A DNA stretch of 64,000 bases, from the NCBI GenBank assembly GCA_034110565.1, contig JAWUYY010000025.1:1-64000 (forward strand). The letters run 5' to 3'. Below the pieces are notes generated by a model. It saw nothing but the letters and a program-made list of their open reading frames with translations. It did not search any database and was not told the origin of the DNA. This DNA comes from Bermanella sp034110565. GTDB lineage: Bacteria > Pseudomonadota > Gammaproteobacteria > Pseudomonadales > Oceanobacteraceae. The position numbers were made by a program, and so were the translations under genes. Below, piece by piece: positions 35,886 to 43,453 of this stretch (position 1 is its first letter; each line of letters begins with the position of its first letter).

Positions 35886-37007
35886 GTGAAGCAAGTTGTA
35901 ATTAGTGGTACCGGTTTATATACCCCAACCCAATCTATTTCTAATGATGAGTTAGTGGCTGCGTTTAATGCTTATGTAGATGTTTATAATGCTGAGCACG
36001 CTGATGAGATTGTAACGGGTACCGTTACAGAGCTTGCGCATAGTAACAGTGCTTTTATTGAAAAGGCATCGGGAATAAAAAGCCGTTTTGTAATTGATAA
36101 AGAAGGCATTATTGACCCTAAGCGTATGAAACCTTTCATCGCCGAACGTTCCAATGATGAGCCATCTTTACAGTGTGAAATGGCCATAGCTGCTGCAAAA
36201 GAAGCATTGGCACAAGCGGGTAAAACGGCTGATGACGTGGATGCGGTGATTGTAGCGTGTTCAAACTTGCAGCGTGCTTATCCTGCTATTGCTGTAGAAG
36301 TGCAAACCGCATTGGGTATTCAAGGTTTCGCTTATGATATGAATGTGGCATGTAGTAGTGCAACGTTTGGTATTCAAGCGGGTGTTAATGCTATTCAAAC
36401 TGGCTCAGCACGCAGTGTTCTTATGGTGAACCCTGAAATTTGTTCGGCTCATTTAAATTTCCGTGATCGTGATAGCCATTTTATTTTTGGTGATGCGTGT
36501 ACCGCGGTTTTATTAGAAGATAGCGAATTGGCCACTAGCGATCAGCAATTCAAAGTACTGGGTACTAAGCTGCAAACTGTATTCTCTAATAGTATTCGCA
36601 ACAATGCTGGCTTCCTAAATCGTTGCGATGAGTCGGGCCTTAATAAGCCGGATAAATTGTTTATTCAAAACGGTCGTAAGGTGTTTAAAGAAGTATGCCC
36701 TATGGTTGCGAAACAAATTACGGCTCATATTGGCGAATTAGATATTGCCGCTGGCTCATTGACTCGTATGTGGTTGCACCAAGCTAACCTCAGCATGAAC
36801 CAATTAATCTCTAAGCGTGTCTTAGGTCGTGAGGCTACTGAGATGGAGGCGCCAGTGATTTTGGATCGCTATGCCAATACTAGTTCTGCGGGTTCTATTA
36901 TTGCTTATCATTTACATAAGTCTGACTTCAAAACGGGCGAAAAAGGGGTTATCTGCAGCTTTGGTGCGGGTTACTCGATTGGTACGGTCGTGGTAGAGAA
37001 GCTTTAA
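35886..37007 (+). CDS. beta-ketoacyl-ACP synthase III-type enzyme (long FabH-like)
   Basis: 373 residues. Thiolase fold with catalytic triad C156 (NVACSSATFG), H298 (MWLHQANLSMN) and N331 (RYANTSSAGS). It is longer than the 317-residue FabH of E. coli, with an insertion near residue 25-80. This fits the long class represented by P. aeruginosa PA3286, which condenses medium-chain acyl-CoA with malonyl-ACP and so can feed beta-oxidation products back into synthesis. That role is inferred from the family. The stand-alone gene has a promoter region with a striking palindrome and ends at a strong terminator. FadD and a lipase are encoded nearby. Confidence 0.85.
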   Translation: MKQVVISGTGLYTPTQSISNDELVAAFNAYVDVYNAEHADEIVTGTVTELAHSNSAFIEKASGIKSRFVIDKEGIIDPKRMKPFIAERSNDEPSLQCEMAIAAAKEALAQAGKTADDVDAVIVACSNLQRAYPAIAVEVQTALGIQGFAYDMNVACSSATFGIQAGVNAIQTGSARSVLMVNPEICSAHLNFRDRDSHFIFGDACTAVLLEDSELATSDQQFKVLGTKLQTVFSNSIRNNAGFLNRCDESGLNKPDKLFIQNGRKVFKEVCPMVAKQITAHIGELDIAAGSLTRMWLHQANLSMNQLISKRVLGREATEMEAPVILDRYANTSSAGSIIAYHLHKSDFKTGEKGVICSFGAGYSIGTVVVEKL

Positions 37008-37034
37008 AGTAGTCGCTTACAACTCGTCAGATAC

Positions 37035-37065
37035 AAAAAAAAGAGGCCAATGGCCTCTTTTTTTT
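37035..37065 (+). terminator. intrinsic terminator after the ketosynthase gene
   Basis: AAAAAAAAGAGGCCA pairs with TGGCCTCTTTTTTTT, a long stem with A- and T-runs on its ends, so it can work on either strand. It isolates the following RiPP operon from upstream transcription. Confidence 0.93.
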
Positions 37066-37109
37066 GGTTCAAATGAACTATCTTGAAGGTTGCTGCTCAA
37101 AACATCCGT

Positions 37110-37138
37110 GAAAATAGAGCGACTATTTTCAATATACT
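37110..37138 (+). promoter_or_regulatory. inverted-repeat operator and -10 element of the hvfABCD-like operon
   Basis: GAAAATAG (37110-37117) and CTATTTTC (37123-37130) form perfect eight-base arms around AGCGA. TATACT (37133-37138), a good -10 match, follows two bases later. The repeat therefore covers the -35/spacer region, where a repressor or a MerR-type activator would bind. It does not match the CueR or Fur consensus as I know them. The start codon at 37163 is 24 bases beyond the -10, so the leader is short. Confidence 0.6.
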
Positions 37139-37162
37139 AATAGCTTAATCGAGGGGACTCTC

Positions 37163-37486
37163 ATGGCTAAAACTTATATGAAACCACTAGCAATGGCACT
37201 TGGTGCAACTCTGGCCGCTTCTATGGCGAGCACTGCATTGTCTGCTGAAAATCCGTTTACATCTCAATCTCTTGAGTCTGGCTATAAAGTAATGGCTGAA
37301 GGCAAGTGTGGTGAAGGTAAGTGCGGTGAGAGTAAATCGAAAAAAGAAGGCACATGCGGTGAAGATAAAGCTAAAAAAGAAGGCAAGTGCGGAGAAGATA
37401 AAGCCAAGAAAGAAGGTAAATGCGGCGAAGATAAAACCAAAAAAGAAGGTAAGTGCGGCGAAGGTAAATGCGGCGCTAAGTCTTAA
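37163..37486 (+). CDS. hvfA: HvfA-like RiPP precursor with EGKCG repeats
   Basis: 107 residues. A signal peptide (MAKTYMKPLAMALGATLAAS..., cleavage near LSA-EN at 28) is followed by a short leader region and a Lys/Glu/Gly/Cys-rich core. Seven cysteines lie at 49, 54, 65, 76, 87, 98 and 103, each in an EG(K/T)CG(E/A) context, with spacing 5-11-11-11-11-5. In HvfA-type systems the MNIO enzyme turns such cysteines into copper-binding modified heterocycles. Here the enzyme gene begins 19 bases later. Signal peptide plus modified core means the product acts in the periplasm or outside. The regular repeat number suggests evolution by tandem duplication and several metal sites per peptide. The metal and exact chemistry are inferred from the family. 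Confidence 0.88.
   Translation: MAKTYMKPLAMALGATLAASMASTALSAENPFTSQSLESGYKVMAEGKCGEGKCGESKSKKEGTCGEDKAKKEGKCGEDKAKKEGKCGEDKTKKEGKCGEGKCGAKS
37340..37471 (+). repeat. four 33-bp tandem repeats encoding KKEG(K/T)CGE units
   Basis: The core of hvfA holds four consecutive 11-residue units (residues 60-70, 71-81, 82-92, 93-103) encoded by near-identical 33-base segments such as GAAGGTAAATGCGGCGAAG. The DNA units differ at synonymous sites, so the array is not freshly amplified. Repeat number could vary between strains by slippage. Confidence 0.88.
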
Positions 37487-37505
37487 TTAGCCGTAAGGGA
37501 TTACC

Positions 37506-38318
37506 ATGGTCATTGAAGGTTCAGGTTTAGGGTTGCGCAGGGGTATGTTAGATGAGATGTCTCAGTTAACAGCGCAACAAGTTGATTTTTTTGAAGTAGC
37601 ACCTGAAAACTGGATTGGCCTCGGTGGTCGCTTTGGGAAAGCGTTTAGAGCATTAACGGAACGCTTTCCTTTCGCTTGCCATGGTCTGTCACTTTCTATT
37701 GGCAGCTCTGATCCATTAGATGTGACATTTGTAAGCGCAGTAAAAGATTTTTTAGACACCCATCAAATTCAAACGTATAGCGAACACCTAAGCTATTGCA
37801 GCCACAACGGTCATATGTATGATCTTCTACCGATACCCTTTACACAAGATGCCATTAATCATGTAATTTCTCGCATTCAACAAGTACAAGATATCTTACA
37901 ACGACCTTTAATTCTTGAAAACGTTTCTACCTATGCCAAGTTCGGTGATATGAATGAGTTAGCGTTTACTCAAGAAGTTGTTGGGCGCTCAGGTTGTAAG
38001 ATATTACTCGATGTTAATAACGTGTATGTGAATAGTATTAATCATAACTATGATGCGGGTGAGTTTATTAAAGCGCTACCATCGTCTGCCATTGAATATG
38101 TTCATATAGCTGGTCACTTTGATGAAGCAGATGACTTAAAAGTCGACACTCATGGAGCGCCAGTTAAAGATGAAGTGTGGGATTTATTAAGGTTGGCTTA
38201 TCTGCATCATGGTGTAAAACCCACCTTGTTAGAGCGCGACTTTAATTTTCCTCCCATGGATGAATTATTAACAGAAGTAAATCAAATAAAAGCCATGCAA
38301 AAGGTGGCTTATGTCTAA
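37506..38318 (+). CDS. hvfB: MNIO (DUF692) family peptide-modifying iron enzyme
   Basis: 270 residues. A TIM-barrel non-haem multinuclear iron oxidase. Likely metal ligands are H59 (FACHGLSLSI), E93-H94 (YSEHLSY), E138 (LENVSTY), D169 and N171 (LLDVNNVYVN), H200 and H204 (HIAGH), D214 and H216 (DTHG) and E243 (LLERD), all present. MNIO enzymes oxidise cysteine in RiPP precursors; the substrate here is most likely the EGKCG peptide encoded just upstream. It overlaps the DUF2063 partner gene by eight bases, the usual enzyme-partner coupling. Confidence 0.93.
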   Translation: MVIEGSGLGLRRGMLDEMSQLTAQQVDFFEVAPENWIGLGGRFGKAFRALTERFPFACHGLSLSIGSSDPLDVTFVSAVKDFLDTHQIQTYSEHLSYCSHNGHMYDLLPIPFTQDAINHVISRIQQVQDILQRPLILENVSTYAKFGDMNELAFTQEVVGRSGCKILLDVNNVYVNSINHNYDAGEFIKALPSSAIEYVHIAGHFDEADDLKVDTHGAPVKDEVWDLLRLAYLHHGVKPTLLERDFNFPPMDELLTEVNQIKAMQKVAYV

Positions 38319-39045
38319 ATCAGACTTTCAAAACGAACAGGATATTTTTACAACTCATATTCGTTCAGCACAGCATCATACTATTGAGGGTATAGAAGAT
38401 AGACGTTTAAATATTTATCGTGAATTGTTTTATAATAATATTGAAAGCTTCGTCAGCGGTACATTTCCCATTTTAAAAGAATGTATTTCACATGATGAAT
38501 GGCATCAAATGGTCAGATCATTTTTTATTCAGCATAAATGTAAAAGTCCTTATTTTTTAGAGATCAGTGAAGAGTTCCTGCATTTTTTACAAGCGGATAC
38601 TGAAAACACATTATCGTTACCTGTTTACGCATATTCACTTGCTCATTGGGAGTGGATGGAATTATTTGCGGATACATATGTAGAGGGGCAGCATAATGAA
38701 CGCTTAGTGATTAACTTAGATGTAGATATTGTAACGACCGTTGAATGTTCTTGGTTGCAGGCGTATGAATATGCGGTGCATAAAATAAAACCAGGTGATG
38801 AGGTCTTTAAAGTACCTGCGTTTTTATTGGTTTATCGTGATGCAACTCAAAAAGTTGGTTTTGTTGAATTAAATTCTTTGAGCTATTTACTTTTTGAAGC
38901 GGTGCAAAACAATACAGAGCTGACCATTCAAGGAATTGTGCAAGAGATTGCGACTGTTCATAATATGCCCTTAGATCAACTACTATTAGGTGCATATGAA
39001 ACTATCTCCAATTGGATTGACCTCCAACTGATTAAAAAAATTTAA
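38311..39045 (+). CDS. hvfC: DUF2063 (HvfC-type) partner protein of the MNIO enzyme
   Basis: 244 residues. The N-terminal part (about 1-90) has the DUF2063 pattern: RRLNIYRELFYNNIESFVSG and FFIQHKCKSPYFLEISEEFL. The C-terminal half forms a second domain. In known MNIO systems this protein binds the precursor leader and delivers it to the enzyme. Its start lies inside the end of the MNIO gene, so both are made in equal amounts. Cytoplasmic, no signal peptide. Confidence 0.9.
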   Translation: MSKSDFQNEQDIFTTHIRSAQHHTIEGIEDRRLNIYRELFYNNIESFVSGTFPILKECISHDEWHQMVRSFFIQHKCKSPYFLEISEEFLHFLQADTENTLSLPVYAYSLAHWEWMELFADTYVEGQHNERLVINLDVDIVTTVECSWLQAYEYAVHKIKPGDEVFKVPAFLLVYRDATQKVGFVELNSLSYLLFEAVQNNTELTIQGIVQEIATVHNMPLDQLLLGAYETISNWIDLQLIKKI

Positions 39046-39056
39046 TTGAGTTAATT

Positions 39057-39653
39057 ATGATGCACTTTATTAAAATACTATCGTCTTGTGTCGACAGGGT
39101 TGAAAAACTGGACTTTATTCCTTTACTGGCTATTAGGTTGTATCTGGCCCCAGTATTTTGGCTCGCAGGAATGAATAAACTCAGTGATATAGACAGTGTA
39201 ACGGCTTGGTTTGGTAATAGTGATTGGGGGTTAGGTTTACCTTTTCCTGAAGTTTTGGCCTGGCTTGCCACATTGACAGAAGTAGGTGCGGCTATTTTAT
39301 TGGTTGTTGGTTTAGCTGTTCGTTGGATCAGCATACCTTTAATTATCACCATGTTAGTGGCCATCTTTGCGGTACATTGGCCAAATGGCTGGCAAGCGGT
39401 GGCAGACCCAAGCTCGGCGTTTGCATCAAGTGACATAGATGAAGTCATGCGTCGTCTAGGGTTTGCCCGTGAAATACTTCAAGAGCATGGTAATTATGAA
39501 TGGTTGACGGAACGAGGTAATTTAGTGATCAGTAATAATGGCACTGAGTGGGGGGTGACTTATTTGATAATGTGTTCTGTTTTACTGTTTAAGGGTGCTG
39601 GACGCTATATGAGTGCTGATTTTTATATTAAAAACTGGTTAAAAAACCAATAA
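39057..39653 (+). CDS. hvfD: DoxX-family membrane protein of the RiPP operon
   Basis: 198 residues with four hydrophobic segments (for example LLAIRLYLAPVFWLAGMNKL, VLAWLATLTEVGAAILLVVG, WISIPLIITMLVAIFAVHW). The DoxX pattern with an early R-x-Y and the FAVHWPNGWQA motif is clear. A DoxX protein is a regular fourth member of hvf/buf operons, where a redox or maturation role is assumed. It starts 11 bases after the DUF2063 gene. A U-less hairpin follows at 39673-39702. Confidence 0.88.
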   Translation: MMHFIKILSSCVDRVEKLDFIPLLAIRLYLAPVFWLAGMNKLSDIDSVTAWFGNSDWGLGLPFPEVLAWLATLTEVGAAILLVVGLAVRWISIPLIITMLVAIFAVHWPNGWQAVADPSSAFASSDIDEVMRRLGFAREILQEHGNYEWLTERGNLVISNNGTEWGVTYLIMCSVLLFKGAGRYMSADFYIKNWLKNQ

Positions 39654-39672
39654 ATATGGTTGTTTTATGTGT

Positions 39673-39702
39673 CGCTAACTAGGTGAGTAACCCCTGTTAG
39701 CG
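39673..39702 (+). terminator. U-less hairpin after the RiPP operon
   Basis: CGCTAAC (39673-39679) pairs with GTTAGCG (39696-39702), with an inner GGT/ACC that extends the stem. No T-run follows. It is a possible transcript end or stability element of the hvf operon. Confidence 0.4.
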
Positions 39703-39868
39703 GGATTCCTCTAAGCTTAAATTCTAATAACGACCCTAAATTTTCATTTCTCTTTCTATGTCTGTGTTATTTTCTTCTAGCTGAACTATATTGAGTTTAA
39801 GGTTGGTTGGCGCATTATGGCCTTTAATTGCAATAAAAAATTCATCAATCTGTCACTTAAGTGAAGTA

Positions 39869-39886
39869 ATGTAACAAAACTGTAAT
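39869..39886 (+). promoter_or_regulatory. Pho-box-like direct repeat upstream of the porin gene
   Basis: The 18 bases ATGTAACAAAACTGTAAT match the PhoB consensus CTGTCATAAAACTGTCAT at 14 positions, with the correct 11-base repeat period. A third TGTAAC copy lies at 39895-39900 and a perfect CACTTAAGTG palindrome at 39854-39863. Phosphate control of the porin is therefore possible. The site is about 56 bases before the start codon. Confidence 0.5.
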
Positions 39887-39941
39887 ATGATCTTTGTAAC
39901 ATAACAGTCACTAAAACTTGAAAAACAAAAAGGTGAGAAGA

Positions 39942-40844
39942 ATGAAAAAGCCCCTAATTGCTGTTGCGGTATCTATGGCTCTAGTTTCGACTGTGCAAGC
40001 TGAAGGTCAGTTTTACGGTAAAATGAACGTTGCAACTGTTTATAATGATGTATCTGAAAAAGCCGGTGTTGAAAGCTATGCAAGCCGCTTAGGCGTAAAA
40101 GGCTCTGAAGATTTGGGTTCAACAACGGTTATTTATCAAGCAGAATTTGAAACAGATATTGATGGTGACAGTACTGTCTTCAAACAACGTGATTCTTATG
40201 TAGGCTTACATTACGCGGGCATGGGTACGGTAAAAATGGGTGTGATGGATACGCCACTTAAAAAATCTCAAGGCAAATTCGACTTGTTTAATGATGTAGT
40301 GGATATTAAACAAGTGATCACGGGTGAAACTCGTGCTGCTAACTCATTAAACTACACAACAGAGAAAATGGGTGCGGTTCAGGTTTCAGCTTCTGTTGTT
40401 TTTGCTGAAGATGGCACAAGTGATGGCTATTCTGCTAATGCTATCTTCAATGCAGACTCTTTGTATGCGGCTGTTGCTTACGATACCAAGGTAGGTAATG
40501 AATCAACAGTACGTGCTACAGCGATTTATAACATGGGTGATTTGTCTTTTGGTGCTCTAGTCAATCAAATAGATAGCGATGACTCTGCGGCTATAGCTGC
40601 GGATGCTGATGAGCTAGCTTATGCGGTTAATGCTGCGATGAAAGCCGGTAGTAATACCTATAAGATTCAATTCGAAGTGGGTGATCAAGGTAAGCAATCA
40701 GAAGTAGGTGGTCAGAGCATTTCAGTTGGTGCTGATCATAAATTGGCTAAAACGACTAAAGCTTATTTGTATGTGAATCAATTTGAATCAGATACAACAG
40801 ATAGCGCAGTTGCAGTAGCCTTAGGTCTAGAACACAAGTTCTAA
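39942..40844 (+). CDS. Gram-negative porin (outer-membrane trimer type)
   Basis: 300 residues from ATG 39942, preceded by GGTGAG; a TTG frame start at 39918 is less likely. A signal peptide (cleavage near VQA-EGQ, about residue 21) is followed by a beta-rich, glycine-poor barrel: EGQFYGKMNVATVYND, ASRLGVKGSEDLG and the terminal strand ending in EHKF, with the C-terminal Phe needed for barrel assembly. The pattern is that of Porin_4-type general porins. A likely Pho box upstream suggests anion or phosphate uptake under starvation. A strong terminator follows, so it is a single-gene unit. Confidence 0.88.
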   Translation: MKKPLIAVAVSMALVSTVQAEGQFYGKMNVATVYNDVSEKAGVESYASRLGVKGSEDLGSTTVIYQAEFETDIDGDSTVFKQRDSYVGLHYAGMGTVKMGVMDTPLKKSQGKFDLFNDVVDIKQVITGETRAANSLNYTTEKMGAVQVSASVVFAEDGTSDGYSANAIFNADSLYAAVAYDTKVGNESTVRATAIYNMGDLSFGALVNQIDSDDSAAIAADADELAYAVNAAMKAGSNTYKIQFEVGDQGKQSEVGGQSISVGADHKLAKTTKAYLYVNQFESDTTDSAVAVALGLEHKF

Positions 40845-40864
40845 CCTAAACACTAAGATATCTG

Positions 40865-40896
40865 AAGCCCCTTAATTGGGGCTTTTTTTGTTTTTG
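40865..40896 (+). terminator. intrinsic terminator after the porin gene
   Basis: AAGCCCC/GGGGCTT (40865-40871 with 40878-40884) with loop TTAATT, followed by T7-G-T5. Confidence 0.92.
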
Positions 40897-40968
40897 GGAT
40901 AAGTTGTTGCATTGAGTTTGTTCATGACCCTTGGTTTAATGGCGCAGCTTATTGATTAGGAAAACCAT

Positions 40969-41697
40969 ATGAAGATTGCCGGTTCTTTTTTGGCTGCTTT
41001 TTGTACAATTTTATTATTATCAGGTCCTGCGGCTTCTGATGAAAAAGACCCATGGGAGCCATGGAATCGCCAAGTTTTTGAATTTAATGAAACTGTGGAT
41101 TACTACAGCGCAAAGCCCTTGGCTCAAGCCTATCGTAACGTTACACCACAAGTGGTGGATGATGCCATTACCAATGTGTTTAGCAATTTAGGTGAGCCAC
41201 TCGTTGTGGTGGGGGGCTTAGCTCAAGGGAAGTTTTTACAGGCGTTATCAGATACAGGCCGTTTTTTGGTTAATAGCACCGTGGGTCTGTTGGGTGTGTT
41301 TGATGTCGCTCGCCATATTGGAATGCCAAAGCATAACGAAGATATGGGCCAAGTATTGGCAACTTGGGGATTTGATTCTGGACCGTACCTTATTATTCCA
41401 ATTTTAGGGCCAAGTACTATTAGAGATGCAACGGGCTTTGTGGTTGATACTTGGGCGCTTGATGGGTTAGACCCGCAATCTCAAGTATTAGATGATACAG
41501 GGGTGTATTACTCGAGTGTGTTTGCTGAGTATCTGGATATTCGTGCTGATATTATTCCAGCAGAAGGAATTATAAGTGGCGATCGGTATTCGTTTATTCG
41601 CAGTCTGTATTTACAGCGTCGAGAATATCTAATTAATGACGGTCAGGTACAGGACGAGTTTAACGACGACTTCGATGACTACGGAGATGATTTTTAG
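40969..41697 (+). CDS. mlaA: MlaA (VacJ) family phospholipid-asymmetry protein without lipobox
   Basis: 242 residues. The conserved block DPWEPWNRQVFEFNETVDYY, the NSTVGLLGVFD helix and LGPSTIRDATG identify MlaA, the outer-membrane protein that removes misplaced phospholipids and passes them to MlaC. The signal sequence ends in SGPAASDE with no cysteine, so this copy is not a lipoprotein in the standard way. A very acidic C-terminus follows (FNDDFDDYGDDF). The Mla ABC operon is not in the window, but an MlaC domain fused to a binding protein is encoded at 10.7-12.0 kb. A 13-base perfect inverted repeat lies just after the stop. Confidence 0.9.
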   Translation: MKIAGSFLAAFCTILLLSGPAASDEKDPWEPWNRQVFEFNETVDYYSAKPLAQAYRNVTPQVVDDAITNVFSNLGEPLVVVGGLAQGKFLQALSDTGRFLVNSTVGLLGVFDVARHIGMPKHNEDMGQVLATWGFDSGPYLIIPILGPSTIRDATGFVVDTWALDGLDPQSQVLDDTGVYYSSVFAEYLDIRADIIPAEGIISGDRYSFIRSLYLQRREYLINDGQVQDEFNDDFDDYGDDF

Positions 41698-41699
41698 AG

Positions 41700-41731
41700 G
41701 ATATACGCCAGTAAAATGACTGGCGTATATC
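41700..41731 (+). terminator. perfect 13-bp inverted repeat between mlaA and the PilZ gene
   Basis: GATATACGCCAGT (41700-41712) pairs with ACTGGCGTATATC (41719-41731), with loop AAAATG. It lies between two convergent genes and could act for both. There is no T-run on either side. Confidence 0.5.
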
Positions 41732-41745
41732 GTATATGAAATGTA

Positions 41746-42042
41746 TTAGCTTAATAGCTCGATAATTTCAGCGCCATAATAGTTCAAGCCATTATCAGAC
41801 ATGTGACGCTTTATGCTGATACACGCATGAAGTGGCGAGAATTGATTCTGATAGGACGGCAGAAGTGCAACCCCTTCATCCCCAATGCTCAAGGTCTCCC
41901 TTGTTTCAATGCACATGCCGGTGCCGCTTAAATCGATGCAGATGCATTCGATAGCGCGGTCCCCCAGTGTGAGTTTTAAAGGAGATTCAACCCGCATGCG
42001 AATGAAATCGCGTTTTTCTTCGTAGGCATTGGCTAGGTTCAT
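41746..42042 (-). CDS. PilZ-domain cyclic-di-GMP receptor
   Basis: 98 residues, a single PilZ domain. The RxxxR motif is in KRDFIRMRV (residues about 10-15) and the D/NxSxxG motif in CIDLSGTGM (about 37-42), both complete, so c-di-GMP binding is expected. It is divergent from the RssB-like gene with a 229-base gap. An HD-GYP phosphodiesterase at 0.3-1.5 kb is the other c-di-GMP protein in the window. Which process it controls is not visible. Confidence 0.88.
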   Translation of the reverse strand: MNLANAYEEKRDFIRMRVESPLKLTLGDRAIECICIDLSGTGMCIETRETLSIGDEGVALLPSYQNQFSPLHACISIKRHMSDNGLNYYGAEIIELLS

Positions 42043-42271
42043 TGTTTTTATTCCTCTTCCACGGGCTACAGTGTAGGTTCACTGTGTCAAACTTCAGTAA
42101 TTCATGCAACTGTCTAATAAGTATGCAAAAGTTGTGACAACTTTCACACAAAAAGCTTAGATTTGTATAATTAATGAATGCCTTCCCCTTGCCCTTGGTG
42201 TACCTTGCTAACAGGCAATTTGCCATGTAAGGTGGCCCAGCCAAAACAATAACAAGTCTACGCAGGCATCC

Positions 42272-43453
42272 ATGAGTGTGGTAAGTGGTCGAGTATTAGT
42301 CATTGATGACGAAGCTATTGTTCGAGAAAGCATCGTCGCTTATCTTGAAGACAGTGGTTTCGATGTTATAGAAGCAGAAAACGGTCACGAAGGCGTTGCT
42401 TGCTTTAATAGTCAGCAGCCGGACATTGTTCTGTGTGATTTGCGAATGCCCAATATGGACGGCTTGGCCGTTTTAAAGCAAATTCATAAAACCCATCCAA
42501 ACACACCGTTTATTGTTGTCTCTGGTGCAGGTGTCATGGCAGACGTAGTGCAAGCTTTGCGCTTAGGAGCCAGCGACTATCTGATTAAGCCCATTTTAGA
42601 TATGGAAGTGTTGGAGCACAGTATTGTGCGCAACCTTAAACAGAGGCGTCTAATCGAGCAAAACAGCGCCTATCGCGCGCAATTAGAAAGCAATAACCGT
42701 GAATTAGAATATCGCTTAGAAGAGCTTAGGCTTGACCAGCAAGCAGGCAGAGAAGTGCAAAAGCGCATGCTGCCCGAGAATCAGGCACAAATGACGGGGA
42801 TTGAGTTTAATTACCATATTATTCCTAGCCTCTATCTTAGTGGCGACTTTGTCGATTATTTCCCCATTAGCAGTGACAAGATAGTATTCTATGTTGCCGA
42901 TGTGAGCGGACATGGCGCATCATCTGCATTTATTACTGTATTACTTAAAAACCTCAGCAATCGGTTAAGGCGTAATCTTAAGCGTCAATCCAGTGATGAC
43001 TTATTGACACCGCATAAAGTAATAGACCGTATCAATAAAGAACTGGTTGAGGCGCAACTTGGTAAACATGTCAGTTTATTTTGGGGCATGATAGATTTGC
43101 CATCGACAACGCTTTCTTATAGTGTGGCGGGCCAATTTCCAATGCCCATCCTAAGTAATGAATATGGTGTACACTACTTAGAAGGTCGCTCGCAGCCCGC
43201 TGGGTTATTTGCAGAGGCAAAATACGCAACTTATGAAATTAAGTTGGGGCAGACGTTCCAATTAGTGGCGGTTTCTGATGGTATACTTGAAGTGTTGCCT
43301 CAATCCACATTGGCAGAAAAAGAAGCCTGTTTAATAGAATGGGTGACACAAGGTCAATTGACTATACAAAACTTGGAATCCTTGCTTAATATAGATGCCG
43401 GCACTGAGATACCAGATGACATTACATTGCTAACATTGTCTAGGACAGAATGA
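42272..43453 (+). CDS. rssB: response regulator with PP2C phosphatase domain (RssB-like)
   Basis: 393 residues. An N-terminal receiver domain (about 8-125) with phospho-Asp in LCDLRMPNMDG, a coiled-coil linker (about 130-175), and a SpoIIE/PP2C-type phosphatase with all metal-ligand motifs: SGDFVDY, ADVSGHG, VSDGILEV and PDDITLL. The layout and length match P. aeruginosa RssB, unlike E. coli RssB whose phosphatase domain is inactive. It probably dephosphorylates the STAS protein encoded next, with which it overlaps by four bases. Such partner switches often set RpoS or anti-sigma activity. No anti-sigma kinase is in the window. Confidence 0.88.
   Translation: MSVVSGRVLVIDDEAIVRESIVAYLEDSGFDVIEAENGHEGVACFNSQQPDIVLCDLRMPNMDGLAVLKQIHKTHPNTPFIVVSGAGVMADVVQALRLGASDYLIKPILDMEVLEHSIVRNLKQRRLIEQNSAYRAQLESNNRELEYRLEELRLDQQAGREVQKRMLPENQAQMTGIEFNYHIIPSLYLSGDFVDYFPISSDKIVFYVADVSGHGASSAFITVLLKNLSNRLRRNLKRQSSDDLLTPHKVIDRINKELVEAQLGKHVSLFWGMIDLPSTTLSYSVAGQFPMPILSNEYGVHYLEGRSQPAGLFAEAKYATYEIKLGQTFQLVAVSDGILEVLPQSTLAEKEACLIEWVTQGQLTIQNLESLLNIDAGTEIPDDITLLTLSRTE

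Noticed and set aside
35644..37122. Shared string AATAGAGCGAC at the hrpA end and in the RiPP promoter
   Set aside because: The flanking context differs (the stop codon region of hrpA versus an inverted repeat), so it is probably chance.
37308..37490. 60-residue Lys-rich frame inside hvfA
   Set aside because: It is the +2 frame of the 33-base repeats and inherits their regularity; the hvfA frame has the signal peptide, SD and operon fit.
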